64,000 nt of DNA from Phoenix dactylifera. Taxonomy: Eukaryota > Streptophyta > Magnoliopsida > Arecales > Arecaceae. The translations under genes were made by a program, and so were the position numbers. Below the pieces are notes generated by a model. It did not search any database. It had not been told where the DNA came from and saw only the letters and a program-made list of their open reading frames with translations. The stretch's first letter is position 1; every line of letters begins with the position of its first letter. The DNA is taken from assembly GCF_009389715.1 (NCBI RefSeq), contig NC_052399.1, forward strand, positions 22,329,146-22,393,145, read 5' to 3'. Shown piece after piece: positions 22,101 through 38,210 of the stretch.

Positions 22101-24249
22101 TCAAGGACATTCATATAGCCATATAACCCATGATATAGTTATTTTCATTCGGATCTCAAGTTTGCTATTGTTTGGATTGGCAGAAGCAGAAAGAAAGTTT
22201 TGAGAAGAGTAATATAACATAATTAGGCATTCTTTTCTTAATAAAACATGCATATGTTGAGCACTTAGAAAATTGGGCAAGACAGAATAACCAATGCAGT
22301 TATCTTCTTTGTGGAAAGGAATTCCTTTTAACAAAAGTTGCACATGTTCTTTCATTTGATCTGTATACGTGTATTTTTTTCTTTTAGTGTCTAGGTTATG
22401 TAGACATGTTGAGTCATTATAAGCTTGAGGTAGAAATTATTTTGCATATAAGCAACTGAACAACCTCTTAGATAAAACGGTGGTAATCTGAGTAATTATC
22501 CAGATTTGAAAGTAATAGACATACATTCATCAATCTTTGAAGAGACTTGATCAAGGTCTACCACCTCAGAGGAGACTTCTAGATCAAGTAGTCTCCATCC
22601 AGGCCCAAAGGCTGTATAGTCAAAAACAAACCATTTGAGACTACCTGATGTTAAACACGTGCTCTAACAATGTCCAGGATAACACCCAAAATGCAAATCC
22701 AAGGAGAAAATGTTGGGTTTAAGTATAAGATGATCATTGAGCTTGTTGCCTTTTCTATAGCTATTTGATGGCAGGAATATCCTTACATGATGAAATTGGG
22801 AGAAGAAACAAATACACACACACATAGGGAGATAGAGAGAGAAAGAAGCAAATTCTGGCAGCGCTGATGGTTAGTTCATAGCAAATTAATTGATATCAAT
22901 GAACATGGCACCAAGATAAGATAAAAAGGACTTGAAAGTTTTGAACGAAGACTTTTGTGTTACTTGTTTAGCACTTTCTGTTGTTTGTATTTTCTTCAGT
23001 TCTATCTGATTTCTTAGCAGGTTCTTACATCCATGGGTCATTTATAAAAAGATTGTGCAACATTATATATGTGATGCATATTTATATGTAAATACATATG
23101 CAAATAGAGTATTAGAATTTGAGGCCTACTAGAGCTCAATTCCCAAAATAGTGTTGTCCTGAAGGGTCATTTTCGTTGTAAGCTAAATATATTGTACCAG
23201 TTCCATAATTTGCTCTCTCTTTATCCTAAGTTGCACTGTCCTGTATTATGTAATAAGTACTGCCCATGAATAATAAGGCCTATCAATGTTTTTTCATAGT
23301 GTTGTTTATAATTTTCTTCACCCCCAAACGGCATGCTTGTACTAGGTACTTTTGCCCATATAGTTAGGACACAATTTGTTTTAGAGTGAGTTTTCAAGTA
23401 GAGGGCGAGCTCCTCATGAATTATCATAATCAGTGATATGCTCGTTATCTGAGGTTGGCTTTGCAAATCTCAGTTTCCTTATGTCCCTATCAAGGGCCAT
23501 AGACAAGGGAGGGCCACAGCATAACAAAATCCCTACTTGAGGTTTCACTAGCCTTATTTAATGGAAATCCATCAGACTTATTTTACAGACCTTCAAGATC
23601 AAAAGTTTAATGGGGAAAATTACCTCTACTTTGCCAGCATGTATTGCCAATTTCAGAATTTGGTTTTCTAAACCTTTGCGGTCCTCTATGCAGGAAACAG
23701 ATAATCTTCTTATTTAATTGCTTGCACAACATCTTCTGCAATCAGCACGTATTTTAAGCACAGCATAAAAAAAATTTAGAGTTTACATCATAGGGTTGGT
23801 TGAATCCATAGTGTGTTACTTATTACTTAGACTAACCAGAGACCTTGTTGAATCGGCATGAAAGAAAGTTAAATCCTTTATTTGGAGACAGAATATCATA
23901 CAACAATCATTAATTATGGATAGTCTGGAATGCTAGTTGTTTTGTGGACCATTCTAATGATGTTCTTGTCATATAGCTGACTACTTTCTTATAGAGGCAG
24001 GACAATCTACTTGCCTAACGTGCATTAAATGGATGATGTACATCAAGTTGATTGCCGAAGTAGGCAGCCTAAAAGAAGTTTCCCCTTATTTTATCTGCTA
24101 GTGTTTGGTGATCTAGGAATCGGTGAGATGCAGATTTGTCTCCAAGGCTAATTATCTTCAGCTCTCTGATGTTGTTCCTCTATATTATCTGATTTGCAGG
24201 TGCAGGAGAGGTTACCGCCACCGCCGAAGAATCAATCACTATAGCCTAA
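19145..24249 (+). CDS. Conserved small membrane-anchored plant protein, two exons, function unknown
   Basis: Exon 1 is 19145-19439; exon 2 is 24200-24249 (acceptor TTTGCAG). The join keeps phase (GAC CAA G + GT) and gives 114 aa ending EESITIA. Residues about 12-28 (VIHLLLLGTFAALGVRSF) form one short hydrophobic segment. A heptad-like helix follows (KQQQEIAVLEAEKTTLRSAN), then an aromatic stretch (MASAMWAWRQHLFGL) and a polar acidic tail. I recognise the pattern as a small plant-specific family but know no name or function. The 4.76-kb intron contains an antisense LINE relic. The ATG at 19145 is chosen because the hydrophobic segment then lies near the N terminus; an upstream in-frame ATG at 19034 falls in non-gene-like sequence. 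The next gene, on the minus strand, converges on it. Confidence 0.7.
20160..21010 (-). pseudogene. Relic of LINE ORF1 (DUF4283 / CCHC), antisense in the intron
   Basis: Minus-strand frames show LEGPWTITSQLLALEPW followed by PDFIP (near 20756-20830), the DUF4283 core also seen in the intact LINE at 8.8-15 kb. After frame breaks, a knuckle CFGCGLIGHLDLAC lies near 20450-20490. Upstream sequence (about 20900-21000) has the SLGHWLSIDYVRR-type N-terminal part. Stops and frameshifts are frequent, so this is an old dead copy. No RT portion was seen, and the ends are undefined. Confidence 0.7.
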
Positions 24250-25353
24250 TGTTGTTTAAACTTGGCATAGATGGTCTGGCCATTTTAATAAGCACGTAGC
24301 CCATGAACCTGTGCTCATTCTCGCATAACCATGTTAAAATGCTGAAGAATGCATACCGAGAAAATGACGCAAGTCGCGAGCAAAAACAAGTTTCTCTTCT
24401 GTGGTGGTATATTTTGGACAAAGACCTGTAGTGAATGACGACTTTGTTTGGCACGCAGGACCTCATGTATGGTGAATGGCTTGGCCCCGTGTGATGGGGC
24501 GTATTGAATATTTACTGAAGTATGCATCCTGCTGTAGAACTAGCACCTAACATTGCCTTTAAACAACTGTGTTGAACAGGATGATCAACGCCTTTTGATC
24601 ATTGTTGTTTTTGGTGGTACACCATTCAGTCTCAGAATATCATCACCAAGTTCATGGGGCGATGATACCGTCTTGTTCTGCCTTTTGTCAACGTAGACAT
24701 GGTTATTACTTCTGTTTGACATGGTTAGAGGTTTGGTGCCAGTTAGGTTGGCTTTGATATGGTCAGATGGTGCGGAGCAAAATTTCCTCAACTGCTTTAG
24801 GTCCAAAGGTTGACAATTTCAAGGGCATTTTATTATCTTAAATTGCACCTTGGCAATCTTAATATTTTTTCAGAATGTGGCACCGACAAGGAAGATGGAT
24901 GAATAGCCTTGTGCAGGTTTGTGTTGACCCAGGACACTGAAATCCCACCGGCCTTTCTTCTTCTCCCAGGTCATCACTACTAGCTTAAGTTATGTAATTT
25001 TTCTGCTGGTCTCTACTAAGATCCCCCACCAATCCACATCTCAATGTTAAAAGACACAAGGCAATGGCATTTCTCCAGGAATTGAAATAAAATCTTAAGC
25101 TGGAATTCTCCAATGCCTCCAAAGTGAACTCAGCATTATTCTCAAATTGACTGATCCCATGGTTAATGCACCAAAAGGATTCTGCCAATTTGTTTCTGCG
25201 AGAACCCAACCTGTTTCTGAAAACCATTGTATAATTGGCACGGTGAAGTCTCTTGCCATGTGCCAACCACAGCACAAAAAAACTCATCTGCCTTAAAAAA
25301 AATGGACATCAATTGTAGGCAGAGACTTTAGTCCACTGCCCAATCTCCCTTGA
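24250..25353. other. Convergent intergenic region
   Basis: Lies between the stops of two converging genes and should hold both 3' UTRs. The short ORFs on either strand lack recognisable domains. Confidence 0.4.
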
Positions 25354-27492
25354 CTACAATTTGCATTGCAACAAAGGCCAGTCCAATGCAAACTCATCAC
25401 TCTCCATATGCCGATACAAATCCTCGAGAACTTCATAAACGTCCTCTGCACCAGGTGGCAATGAACTTCCTGCCGAGAACACATACACATTATTCTTCAC
25501 CTCAATCCAACTCTGCCCAGGACTTTTCTTCAAACCTTTCACCTTTGTCATCACTCTTACCCTTGCTGAGTCCTCCCACCTCCCACACGCAGCATATATA
25601 TTAGAAAGAAGCATGTAGTTCCCTGTAGCCTGCCCTTCGGGCCCCAAAACTTGTGCCATTGTATCTTCAGCTGTTGCCGTGTTCCCATATATCCTGCAAG
25701 AGTTCAGCAAGGCCCCCCAAACACAAGCATTGGGCTTCACCGGCATACACTCCATGAGCTGACTTGCTTCTCGTAGCAATCCTGCACGCCCAAGAAGGTC
25801 CACCATGCATGAGTAATGCTCCATGCATGGCTGGATCTTATACTCGTCAACCATCTGAACGAACAAGCGACGGCCTTGAGAGACATGCCCTGAGCGACTG
25901 CACGCAGACAGAACGGCAATGAAGGTGATCCCATCCGGCTCACAACCAGCTCTCACCATGTCACTGAATGTGCCAAGAGCTTCATCGCAGAATCCATGTA
26001 TCCCATAACCAGCAATCATCGAGTTCCATGAGATCAAATCCTTGTCTTCCATTCTATTGAACACCGACTGCCCTTCTCTCAGGCTCCCACTTTTGGTGTA
26101 CATATTGAGAAGTCCATTTGCTACCAACAAATTATGATCCATTAAGCCTCGAATGGCGTGGCCATGAATCTCTTTACCCAAGCGCAATGACGATAACTCT
26201 GCGCATGCAGCTAGAACAGTGGCAGCTGTGATCGAATTGGGTGCTACACCAGCTTGCTGCATCTGCCGAAAGAGGTCCAGCGATTGCTCCACCATCCCGC
26301 CTGATGCAAACACTCCAATCACTGCACTCCAACTTACCACGTTGGGTCTGAATTCCCCGGTTTTCTCCATTCGTGAGAAGATCTCATAAGCTTCGCCGCA
26401 CAAACCAGCAGCCGCATAGCTAGAAATCAACGCATTCCAGCTGACTAAATCCTTCACTGTTGTCTCCAAAAATAGCCTCTCGGCATCCTCTCTATACCCA
26501 AGCTTCCCATACATGCAGATGAGCGAATTTTTAACAAAAGAGTACCATTCGAAGCCACTCCTGATAGCATAGCTGTGCATCTCCTTGCCCTTCTGCAATG
26601 ACGCGCTGCTCGCGTAAGGGTAAACGGATAGAGCCACCGCAACAGCTTGTGCTGTGGCTTTACCTCCTTTCGTCCTCATCTTATCAAACAATCCGATAAC
26701 TTCATCGTGCCGCTGGCACCGGGCATGGGCCGACAGCAGTGCCGTCCATGTGACAGGGTTCGGCTCAAACCCCGTGAATTCCATCAATCGGAATGCATCG
26801 TGTGCTGCCTCAGAATCATAATTCCGCGAGTAGCCAGAAATCAAAGTGTTCCAAGAGACGACATTTCTGAGAGGCATCGCGTCGAACACTCGGCGGGCCA
26901 GGTCCATCCTCCCGATGTTGCCGTACATCACCATCAGTTCGTTGGCAACGTGGAGATGCCACTGGAAGCCCATAGAGACAGCGTGGTTGTGGACAGGACC
27001 ACACAGTCTGGGGACGCCGAGGGCGGCGCAGGCCCTGATAACTAGAGGGAAGGTGAAACCGTCCGGGAGGGCGCCGAGGGCACGCATTTCGTTGTAGAGG
27101 CAGAGAGTTTCGAGGGAATGGCTGTGGGCGAGGTTGGCGCGGAGGATGGAGTTCCAGAGGAGGGAGGAGCGGCGGTCGTGGGCGGCGCGGAAGACGGAGC
27201 GGGCGTCAGGGAGGAGGCCGAGGCGGCCGTAGACGGAGACGAGCCGCGCGAAGAGGTAGGCGGAGTCGGGATGGTGGAAGGCGGAGGAGGTGAGGAGCTG
27301 GGCGTGGATTTGCTTGGCTTGACGAGGGGTCGCGCATTGCTGAAGAAGAAAGTCGAGGGAGGACTCGAGTTCGGTGGGATGGCGGGGATGGGAGATGGAG
27401 GAGAATGGAAGGAGGAGACGGGACGGTGGCGGGGTCAGGAGGAGGTGGTAACGACCCAGAGCGGTAGTAAATTTGTCTCCCAGAGGGAACAT
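25354..27492 (-). CDS. E-class pentatricopeptide repeat protein, At1g17630-like
   Basis: A single 712-aa exon. PLS-type PPR repeats fill about residues 75-620: DARSVFRAAHDRRSSLLWNS, NVVSWNTLISGYSRNYDSEA, PNPVTWTALLSAHARCQRHD, DLVSWNALISSYAAAGLCGE and so on. They are followed by the E/E+ region (ACVWGALLNSCRIYGN, NYMLLSNIYAACGRWEDSAR, KKSPGQSWIEVKNNVYVFSA). There is no DYW deaminase domain. These proteins bind organellar RNA one base per repeat and commonly guide C-to-U editing with a partner that supplies the DYW domain. The repeat order, including the unusual YDSEAAHDAF...PVTWTALLS stretch, fits the Arabidopsis At1g17630 family. The N terminus lacks a repeat and is Pro/Leu/Ser-rich, consistent with organelle targeting. 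The frame is intact and intronless, as usual for PPR genes. Confidence 0.93.
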   Translation of the reverse strand: MFPLGDKFTTALGRYHLLLTPPPSRLLLPFSSISHPRHPTELESSLDFLLQQCATPRQAKQIHAQLLTSSAFHHPDSAYLFARLVSVYGRLGLLPDARSVFRAAHDRRSSLLWNSILRANLAHSHSLETLCLYNEMRALGALPDGFTFPLVIRACAALGVPRLCGPVHNHAVSMGFQWHLHVANELMVMYGNIGRMDLARRVFDAMPLRNVVSWNTLISGYSRNYDSEAAHDAFRLMEFTGFEPNPVTWTALLSAHARCQRHDEVIGLFDKMRTKGGKATAQAVAVALSVYPYASSASLQKGKEMHSYAIRSGFEWYSFVKNSLICMYGKLGYREDAERLFLETTVKDLVSWNALISSYAAAGLCGEAYEIFSRMEKTGEFRPNVVSWSAVIGVFASGGMVEQSLDLFRQMQQAGVAPNSITAATVLAACAELSSLRLGKEIHGHAIRGLMDHNLLVANGLLNMYTKSGSLREGQSVFNRMEDKDLISWNSMIAGYGIHGFCDEALGTFSDMVRAGCEPDGITFIAVLSACSRSGHVSQGRRLFVQMVDEYKIQPCMEHYSCMVDLLGRAGLLREASQLMECMPVKPNACVWGALLNSCRIYGNTATAEDTMAQVLGPEGQATGNYMLLSNIYAACGRWEDSARVRVMTKVKGLKKSPGQSWIEVKNNVYVFSAGSSLPPGAEDVYEVLEDLYRHMESDEFALDWPLLQCKL

Positions 27493-27929
27493 TGTATCGT
27501 ACTACACCGGTAGTAACAAATAAGGTGCGATTTGGATGCAAGATTTTGGCGTCTTACAGCCTCACCATGAAGTCTGGAGCTGATCATGATCAGGGCTTGG
27601 GCATGGAAGATGTTCAATTTTAAATAGTTGAGACCCGAAGCTCGGCTCATGATCTGCTCGGCATAAATCATGATCAGCTCGGCATAAACCTATCTTGAAG
27701 TCCAAAGTAGGTTCCTCAAATTCTAAAACTTCAAAATTTGCTGTACATATAAGGAAACTATGCTGCTGGAACACTAATTTAAGATTAGTTTGAATCCTCT
27801 CTGGTGCAACTTTTTCTCGAACACTAATTCGAGATGAGTTTGAATCGGAGCGCTTTATGATGGGAATCCCTCTTCACGACTCGATGGGTGATCCCCAGCC
27901 GGTGGCAATGGCCTCCATTAGCGGAAGGA

Positions 27930-28240
27930 CGAGGTGGAGAGAGTCGGCATCCTCATAGGTGGCATGGGAGTTTCTCACACAAGCGGGCTAGTGAATTTTT
28001 GTCCGCTGGAGAGTGAGATCGTGATCGAGGTGGTCAAAAATAAGGTCCCTTTTTTTTTTTTTGCAGATCTCGCGAGCATGCAAGATTGCACTCTTGACCT
28101 CCCAGAGGGTAAGATTGTAGTTGAGGAGGTTAGAGAGGAGGTCCTTTTTTTTCCCTGATCTCGCGAGTAGTGAGATCATGATCTTGGCCTCCCAAAGGGT
28201 TCCTATCACAGGGAAAATGGATTGACTTGGCGTGCCGTTG
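27930..28240. repeat. Short local duplication with poly(T) tracts
   Basis: A segment of about 85-90 bp with GAGATCGTGATC, a GGTC-poly(T)-TGCAGATCTCGCGAG block and GACCTCCCAGAGGGT recurs two to three times in imperfect tandem. It has no coding potential. It could be a decayed low-copy element, but its edges are unclear. Confidence 0.4.
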
Positions 28241-28302
28241 AGGTGGTATACCAGATGTTGGGTATTATTTCTCATAATAAACTATGAGGATCCGTGCAAA
28301 TA

Positions 28303-28660
28303 TGTGTTTAGTTTTACATCGGTAATTCATTGAAAAAATATTAGGTACTTATATAGAACTAACGAATCCAAAAAATACATTCCGACTAATCTTTTTGGAT
28401 GAAGTCCTGTATTATTACAAGTGATATCAGAGCGGATCCAGCTCATAATCCATGTGGACTAGAAAATATTGCAGTACGAGTTTATTGAGGCTGATTGTAG
28501 TGCTTGTGAGTAGATTTGAATAAATTTTAACTTTGAGCCTAACGAGAACATCGGAACTTAAATAGGGGAAGTATGTAAGAATATGTATAAGTGTGTTTGA
28601 TCCCACATCGATTATTTACTAGAAAGATTTTGAGTACTTTTATAAGACTAAAGATTAAAA
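28303..28660 (+). mobile_element. TRIM-like miniature LTR retrotransposon relic
   Basis: TGTGTTTAGTTTTACATCGG at 28303 recurs as TGTGTTTGATCCCACATCGA at 28592. Both are followed by ATTCATTGAAAAAAT / ATTTACTAGAAAGAT and GTACTT-TATA blocks, so they look like diverged direct repeats of a short LTR. After the first copy, GATATCAGAGCGG (from about 28423) matches the initiator-Met tRNA primer-binding site TGGTATCAGAGC with one change. A purine-rich AATAGGGGAAG precedes the second copy. Length under 400 bp with no ORF fits a TRIM; the second repeat is truncated. Confidence 0.55.
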
Positions 28661-29786
28661 AAAAAAGAAGTATAGTACCAACATTTTGCTATGGGGACAC
28701 ATCTCAAAGAGTCCCATTTCATTTAAGACAAAGTGCCTCAGAATAGTTATAACTCAAAATCGCCTACTATGATTAATCTAAATCACAAGAACAACATTTT
28801 GATTTTTTTGGGAACCAAAGATGAGCAAAGTCTGAGCAGAACAATCTAGGAACCTTTTTATCCTTGCCCTTTGTAATTGCAGCGATGACATGACCAACAA
28901 CGTGATCATCGAGCCATGGTAACTTCCGTCGAGTTTCCAATCATACAACGACTGACTGACGTACCACCCGAGTATCCGGCCACCGTAACTCTTGTCCTCC
29001 TTCAAACGTAGAACAGTCTATTGATGTATCTGCGAATCTTTCTAGTGTCCTTCCCAGATCTGCCTCAATGTTTTGCCCAATCACAATGATGTGAAGGGTG
29101 GCCCATGACGTGATGGAAATCTCGCAAGTCTTGCCATTCCGGTCATCAACTCATCATCCCCCTTGTAGGGTCAAGTAGTTCGAGCAAGGACATTGACAAA
29201 GGAAGTCGTCCGCACTCACGTCCACCCAATGCCTTCGTCCTAACGTTAGAAATCTTTACGATGACGTATATTGTCCGTTGACGCCACCTTTCAGAGCTGC
29301 CGAAGCCTCACCGGCAGAGCACATATTCAAAGGAACCAATAACACCATAGGTTGGATGGCCTCTTTCATTACCAACCACTTAAAAAATATTTTTAAATAA
29401 AAAAATAATTATTCGGTGCAATTCATAATATGCTATTTTTTAATTATTTTAATTATAACCGTACATATTATATATAATACTTTCGTTTTTAGCAAAAAAA
29501 ATAAAAAAAGCTGCACTTTAAACAGACAGTCCACCAGCCTCGCGTTAGATATATCAACATGCATGGTGCACAAGAGCGCTAATGGAGGAACTAAGAAAAA
29601 TTACAAAATTTCCATAGAGATTTGATTCTTTTTCTAAAGAACCTCTTCTGCTCCAGATACTGAATGTTAATTAAAAGACGCTTTAACAAATCATAAGCAA
29701 TTTGTACAAGATATTGATAGATGTCGGCTAATTTTTTTTCTATATATGAAGCCTTGATTTGGATTAACTAATCTGCCACGACACTG
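28661..29786. other. Gene-free stretch 3' of the cytokinin dehydrogenase gene
   Basis: No gene was recognised. The part next to 29786 should contain the 3' UTR of the minus-strand gene. Confidence 0.4.
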
Positions 29787-33335
<3,549 letters not shown>

Positions 33336-33404
33336 CTATAAAGGAGAGGGGGGTGGTAAGAATGGTGATTGAAGTTGAGAAAGAGAGGGAGGGGGTGGGA
33401 GTCA

Positions 33405-33411
33405 TTATATA
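33405..33411 (-). promoter_or_regulatory. Candidate TATA box of the CKX gene
   Basis: On the minus strand the sequence is TATATAA, about 82 nt upstream of the CKX ATG at 33323, a normal distance for a plant core promoter with a short 5' UTR. Not confirmed by any transcript. Confidence 0.5.
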
Positions 33412-36400
33412 CAAGATATTCTCATGAAAAGATGGGGGAGGAGATCTTTGGGGAGCAGGTGAGAAAATCCTGGCTTCTGGTTTGCGGAGGTCGTTCTGGG
33501 GCAGACATGTGGGTCTTCAAAGATACGGAGGACGAGGCCCAGAGATTCTATGATATGTAGGAGAGTAGAGGGAAAGCGGTTAAAAAGGAAGCCTGCCAAA
33601 AAACAGAAGGGAAAAGTAGTAAGAAATTGGGCAGCTTCTCAGAATATTATCGAGTCCGGAGGCTCCTGTTACTATTTTGTCCTGGCTAGCAAGCAAGAAT
33701 ACGATGCTCAGGGATGCTGCCCGGGTGCGACACAGCCTGGACCTCAATTAGCTTTCCTCTGGATCCAGCTTTATCTGTTTAATTTGATTTTTGACTCGGT
33801 GTGAAGTGTTTATAAGCCAGTCAAATGCTTCTGGAGCTGGAACTCTGGAAGGTTGAGCTTCTCCAGAAATCACGGCAAAGCCCGCTTGCAGCAGCGGCAT
33901 GAAATCTTTTCCTGTTTGCTGCACGGAACGTCGGAACCTGTGAAGATTAGAAGCAGGGCTCACCGTAAGGGTGGATTGATCGCACGCATTATTATTGTTC
34001 TAATGATGCTTTTAATTTTCTTATGAACTAATAATGCTCTGAAACAGGCATTGTTATTGTTCAAATATGTCGAGGTAAGTTTTTTGTGCTTTTTTCCAAA
34101 AAAAAAATCATAACAATTCTTGCACCCAAGTGACTTATAACTAGCCTAGTCATATATTGACTTTTTTAGCTTCGAACTATTTGGAACTGGTCCTAGTCAA
34201 TTAGATCGAGTGAGGTCATTCCTGAATCCCGATCCAGCTGATTGCGTCCAAACTGATAGGTCCAGGCTGATCGCTTGGAGGACTCGGCAAGTTGGCATAA
34301 AAACTTGGCTGATTGGATGATTTGGATGTTCCAAGATTTTTTACAGCCTGTATATACTAGTGATGATTGGGGATTTGTGGCCAAAATATCTAGGCTTGTT
34401 GATAAGACTAATGATCTTCGAATTGGTAAACATCTCACATGGACATGGTGTCATGGTCCCCGTTGGCAAGTCACTTCTCTCTTCTTCTTTTTCTCGGAAT
34501 ATATCAAGTTCTTGCGTGATATTCCGAAGAACCTTCCTTTTGTACTGGTAGATCTGGTCTATCTATAGTACTTGCCACGAAAAGATGGACTCCTAGGGAT
34601 TAGGATGAAATTTTACAACGAATGACAATCTAGTCATGTTCCAAATTGACTAAGGTTTGCATACCGACTGAAAAAAGCCTAATCTGAAAATGATAGAAAT
34701 AATGATGTTAAAAAAGAATTCTTTGATCTACAATTTTGGATGGAGTGCAAATAGGAGCTAGTTAGGTTGGTCAAGATCATCTACAATTTATAAGCATAAT
34801 TCGCGTGCTACTTTACAGATAAGAGGATTGCAAATAAGGATCATAAGTTTGTCCAAAACATTGGTTTAGCCTTCAAGCCAGATTAGAATGCCACTTGATA
34901 TATTATTTGCAACTCTTAGCTCCTAAAGTCTGGTTAATGCATGATTAATAGAAGCCTATTTGTACATGGCCCGAGTTCAATTGCTTTGCCCACTTTTTCA
35001 TGGACAACGATGCCTTAAACAATGGATTCAAGGGAAACATGGCCTACCCTCAACAGAAGGCCCCATAATTCCTAGCTAGCAATAGGCCCAGGTTATATTG
35101 CTTTACGAGATCGAATCCTGCAAGCATATCATCAGGAACATCTTTAACAGCATCAATTCCTTGGGCTGAAATCTCAAAGAAGCTCAATTTTCCCACAACT
35201 TCTTCTTCATGCATCATCGTCTATGATAATAGCACATGTAGAACACGTTATGTGTGGCAGTCCATAGCCACGTCACAATGACAAATCCCCACTAGATTCT
35301 ATCCCTCTAGTGGGTTCTACAGTGTAACATGTGGTTTAGATAAATATAATGGTGACATGGCCATGTGTCAGCAGGTCACGGACACAATATATATGTATTA
35401 AAATATTTATATAAAAAAAATAATTTTATTTGTTTTCATTCCATCTCACTCGATGTATTTTAGGGCTTATATATATTTGTGTACAAACTCTATATAAGAA
35501 AAATAACATAAGCTGATATAGGATAATGCTAACAAAGAAAAATATTACTCGCTGATATAAGTTGTTATGCGATTATTGAAATCACTCAAATAAGATCATA
35601 CTAATAAAATATAATATTGATCAATATAAAATTGTATGAATAAGAAAATATTAAATTGATATAAATTATTATATAATTTTTAAAATTATACTAATAATAT
35701 GGGTGATGGGTCACCATAAATAGGCTAGGGTGCAAGTGGTCAGGACTTGCATGTGGCTTGAACAAACGAAATCAATCCCAGCTGCAGAGCAATCCCAACG
35801 ACACAGAATCCACTCTTCAGCGCTGGGAATCAAAAGTGCCGAGCCTTGGAAAGGCAATTGGGTGTAACTACGTGCTGGGATCTCACAGGACAAGCGTCTT
35901 GGATTGTGATGAACGAACAGTACATTACGTGACATTCTGTGGCCTAAAATGTGAGCTGGCTGACAAGATATAAAAGCACAGGTCTCGTGCAGGGCACTAG
36001 AAATAATTAATAAAACAAGTAAGGATGTGCTCTTTCTTTCTGCATGTTTCTTTAGGTATGCTTTATAAAGAGAGACATGAAAGCAAGTTCGTCTCTTAGA
36101 AGTGTCTTTATCGATACCTTATGCGATGAAACCCTAGAGACCTACGGCTGCCGAAGAAATCAAGTAAAGAAACCAATTACTTATCCCCTAGGCCACTGTT
36201 ATACCACTTGTAGATGGAGTTAAGCTTCCAGCTTAGTTATTGAAGACTATTTTTGAGAGAAAAGTATGGTGAGTGTCGAAAGGATAAATGAATAAGCAAG
36301 ATTCATCTTCTGTTTGGGTGAAAAAATCAAGATTATTTTCTGGAATTAAGAAAAGAATGCTAGAGAATCTTGAGAGAGAATTCCATAGGAGCGCGTAGAG

Positions 36401-38210
36401 TTGTAGAAATTTTGAGCTTTAACATAGGATTTCTTTGCATTTTGTACTCTCGAATGCGCTAATAATGCTAAACAAGCACCGTCAAATGATCATGAACTAT
36501 ATCCTCCTGAGAGGCCGAAACACTTTGTTTCCATGATCTCAATTATTTCTCGTGCTTCATTAAAAAAAAAAAAAAACTAAACCAGCATGGCCCTTCGCAA
36601 GCAAACTTGAAAGAATAGGTTCAGAACTAGGGGGTTGCCTTGTTATTAGCAAAATATGTTATTCGATCTTTAAAGGAGATTATGTTGTTCTCTAACCCTA
36701 ATCTATCAAAGATATCTAGACCTATGTTAATTTAGCGTTGAAGATGATTTGCATGAATATAAAAAACAAAACGTGGAATGTATGATTTATACAATAATGG
36801 CTAATCCCTAGGATCCATTTCATGATTACCATTGCAGTTCGTGATAGGCATGAACGAAGCTAGAGCTAGAAAGGAACCTAAAATTTGCTGGCCTTCTAAT
36901 AATGTAATTAAGGATGCATCTTTTGGTACTTTAAATTTGAAAATATGTGCATCAATTTTGTAATTCCTTTCTGCATGCAAAATATAAGTACTTTATTCAA
37001 GCGCTCGTGATGAAAGCAGGTTTGGATTTTCCAACTCTTCTCAAACTTGTGAGGCCACACTAAACTAAAAAGAAAAGAAAAAAAAAATAATAAAGCAACA
37101 AATTATGACACCCATCATCCATGTGCGCCCGATCGAGCCGTCGAGCCAATAGCGACGCTGGCGTTGGCACCCATAAATCTGCCCTCCGGCCGTCCATCCA
37201 ACCCGTGCCCGTTGCATGGATGACGCCGAGATAGCGTCGTGCATGGGAGCTGACGCCGTTGCGGTCTTGGAAGCGACATCGTGCCGTCCCTTTTCAAAAG
37301 ATTTCATGAGAAGGTGGACGGCGACAGCAGATACGTAAGATCTTTGTAGGGATTGGAGCCTAAATCTCCAAACCCGATGCGCCCATCGCATCCTACAGAG
37401 AAAGAAATAGACCCGAATCTAGCGCTGCAGAGACCAGAGACCGAGGGGAAGATGATGAGCACCTAATAGTGGCCTCACACGTCAGCACACGAGCCTTGTT
37501 TGCTGGTGTAATGATCGCCCACAATATGGAGCTTCTTTTCCCGTGGGAGCCTTGGCGGAGAGTTTTCAGTGGTCGTCCCCTTTTCCAACCTAACCCCTTA
37601 ATCCATCCGGTTTTCTGGCTGGTGGTCGGCGCACGCTACTCCAGCCATCCAGCGGGTGGATTGCTCACGGGAGCACAGATGGGGACCTGCATATCTTTGT
37701 GTGCCAAGGTTCCAAGGGATCTTGAAATTTGAAATTGATGGCTAGGGCTAGCTAGGGTTTTTGCTGTAGCTAGATTTTGCTGATGGGTCTCTGCTTGTCG
37801 TTTGTACGATGGTAGGTTACCTGCTTGGAGAATTTTCGATCTTTTGTTGCCTTGGGAAGCAAAAAGTCTTCCAGCCTCGGCCTTGGCTTAGGTAAAATTA
37901 AGCATGTGTTTCAATGTATCTTCAGCAACTTGCATGGTGGTTCTCGTTGCCTCGCTTTCTCCGCAAAAAACATAGATTTCTTGCTGGATCGCAACCATAT
38001 CTAATGTTTTGAGGATATAGCCAAGTTCTAGTTTTTCAACTTTGGCAGCTTAATCATATGCTAGTGTTATCGCTTCCCACTCTGATGTTTTCTATCTACG
38101 TCTCGCCTCCACTTCTAATGATTTTAGTAACTAACATTGGCCGTCCTTCCACTATGTACATCCGTCAAAGTAGCCCAGCCCTGTACTGCTTGTCAAATCG
38201 GCAATTATAC
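33412..38210. other. 4.8-kb gene-free stretch upstream of CKX
   Basis: Mostly AT-rich, with many short ORFs but none with a recognised domain. The proximal part should include CKX regulatory DNA. A dispersed repeat lies at about 35455-35660, and GC-richer unannotated sequence at 37100-37720. Confidence 0.4.
35455..35660 (+). repeat. Dispersed AT-rich repeat, copy 1
   Basis: Blocks such as GCTGATATAGGAT, AATGCTAACAAAGAAAA, GTTGTTATGCGAT, TGAAATCACTC and AAGATCATACTAA occur in the same order in a second copy near 55930-56175. Sequence identity is moderate and the orientation is the same. It is probably part of an LTR or MITE family; the ends are not defined. Confidence 0.5.

Noticed and set aside
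26647..27513. Plus-strand ORFs of 83-132 aa opposite the PPR gene
   Set aside because: Shadows of the GC-rich PPR coding strand; low-complexity Gly/Glu composition and no domain.
33369..38210. Scattered ORFs of 60-108 aa upstream of CKX
   Set aside because: No domain, signal or codon pattern; expected by chance in 4.8 kb.
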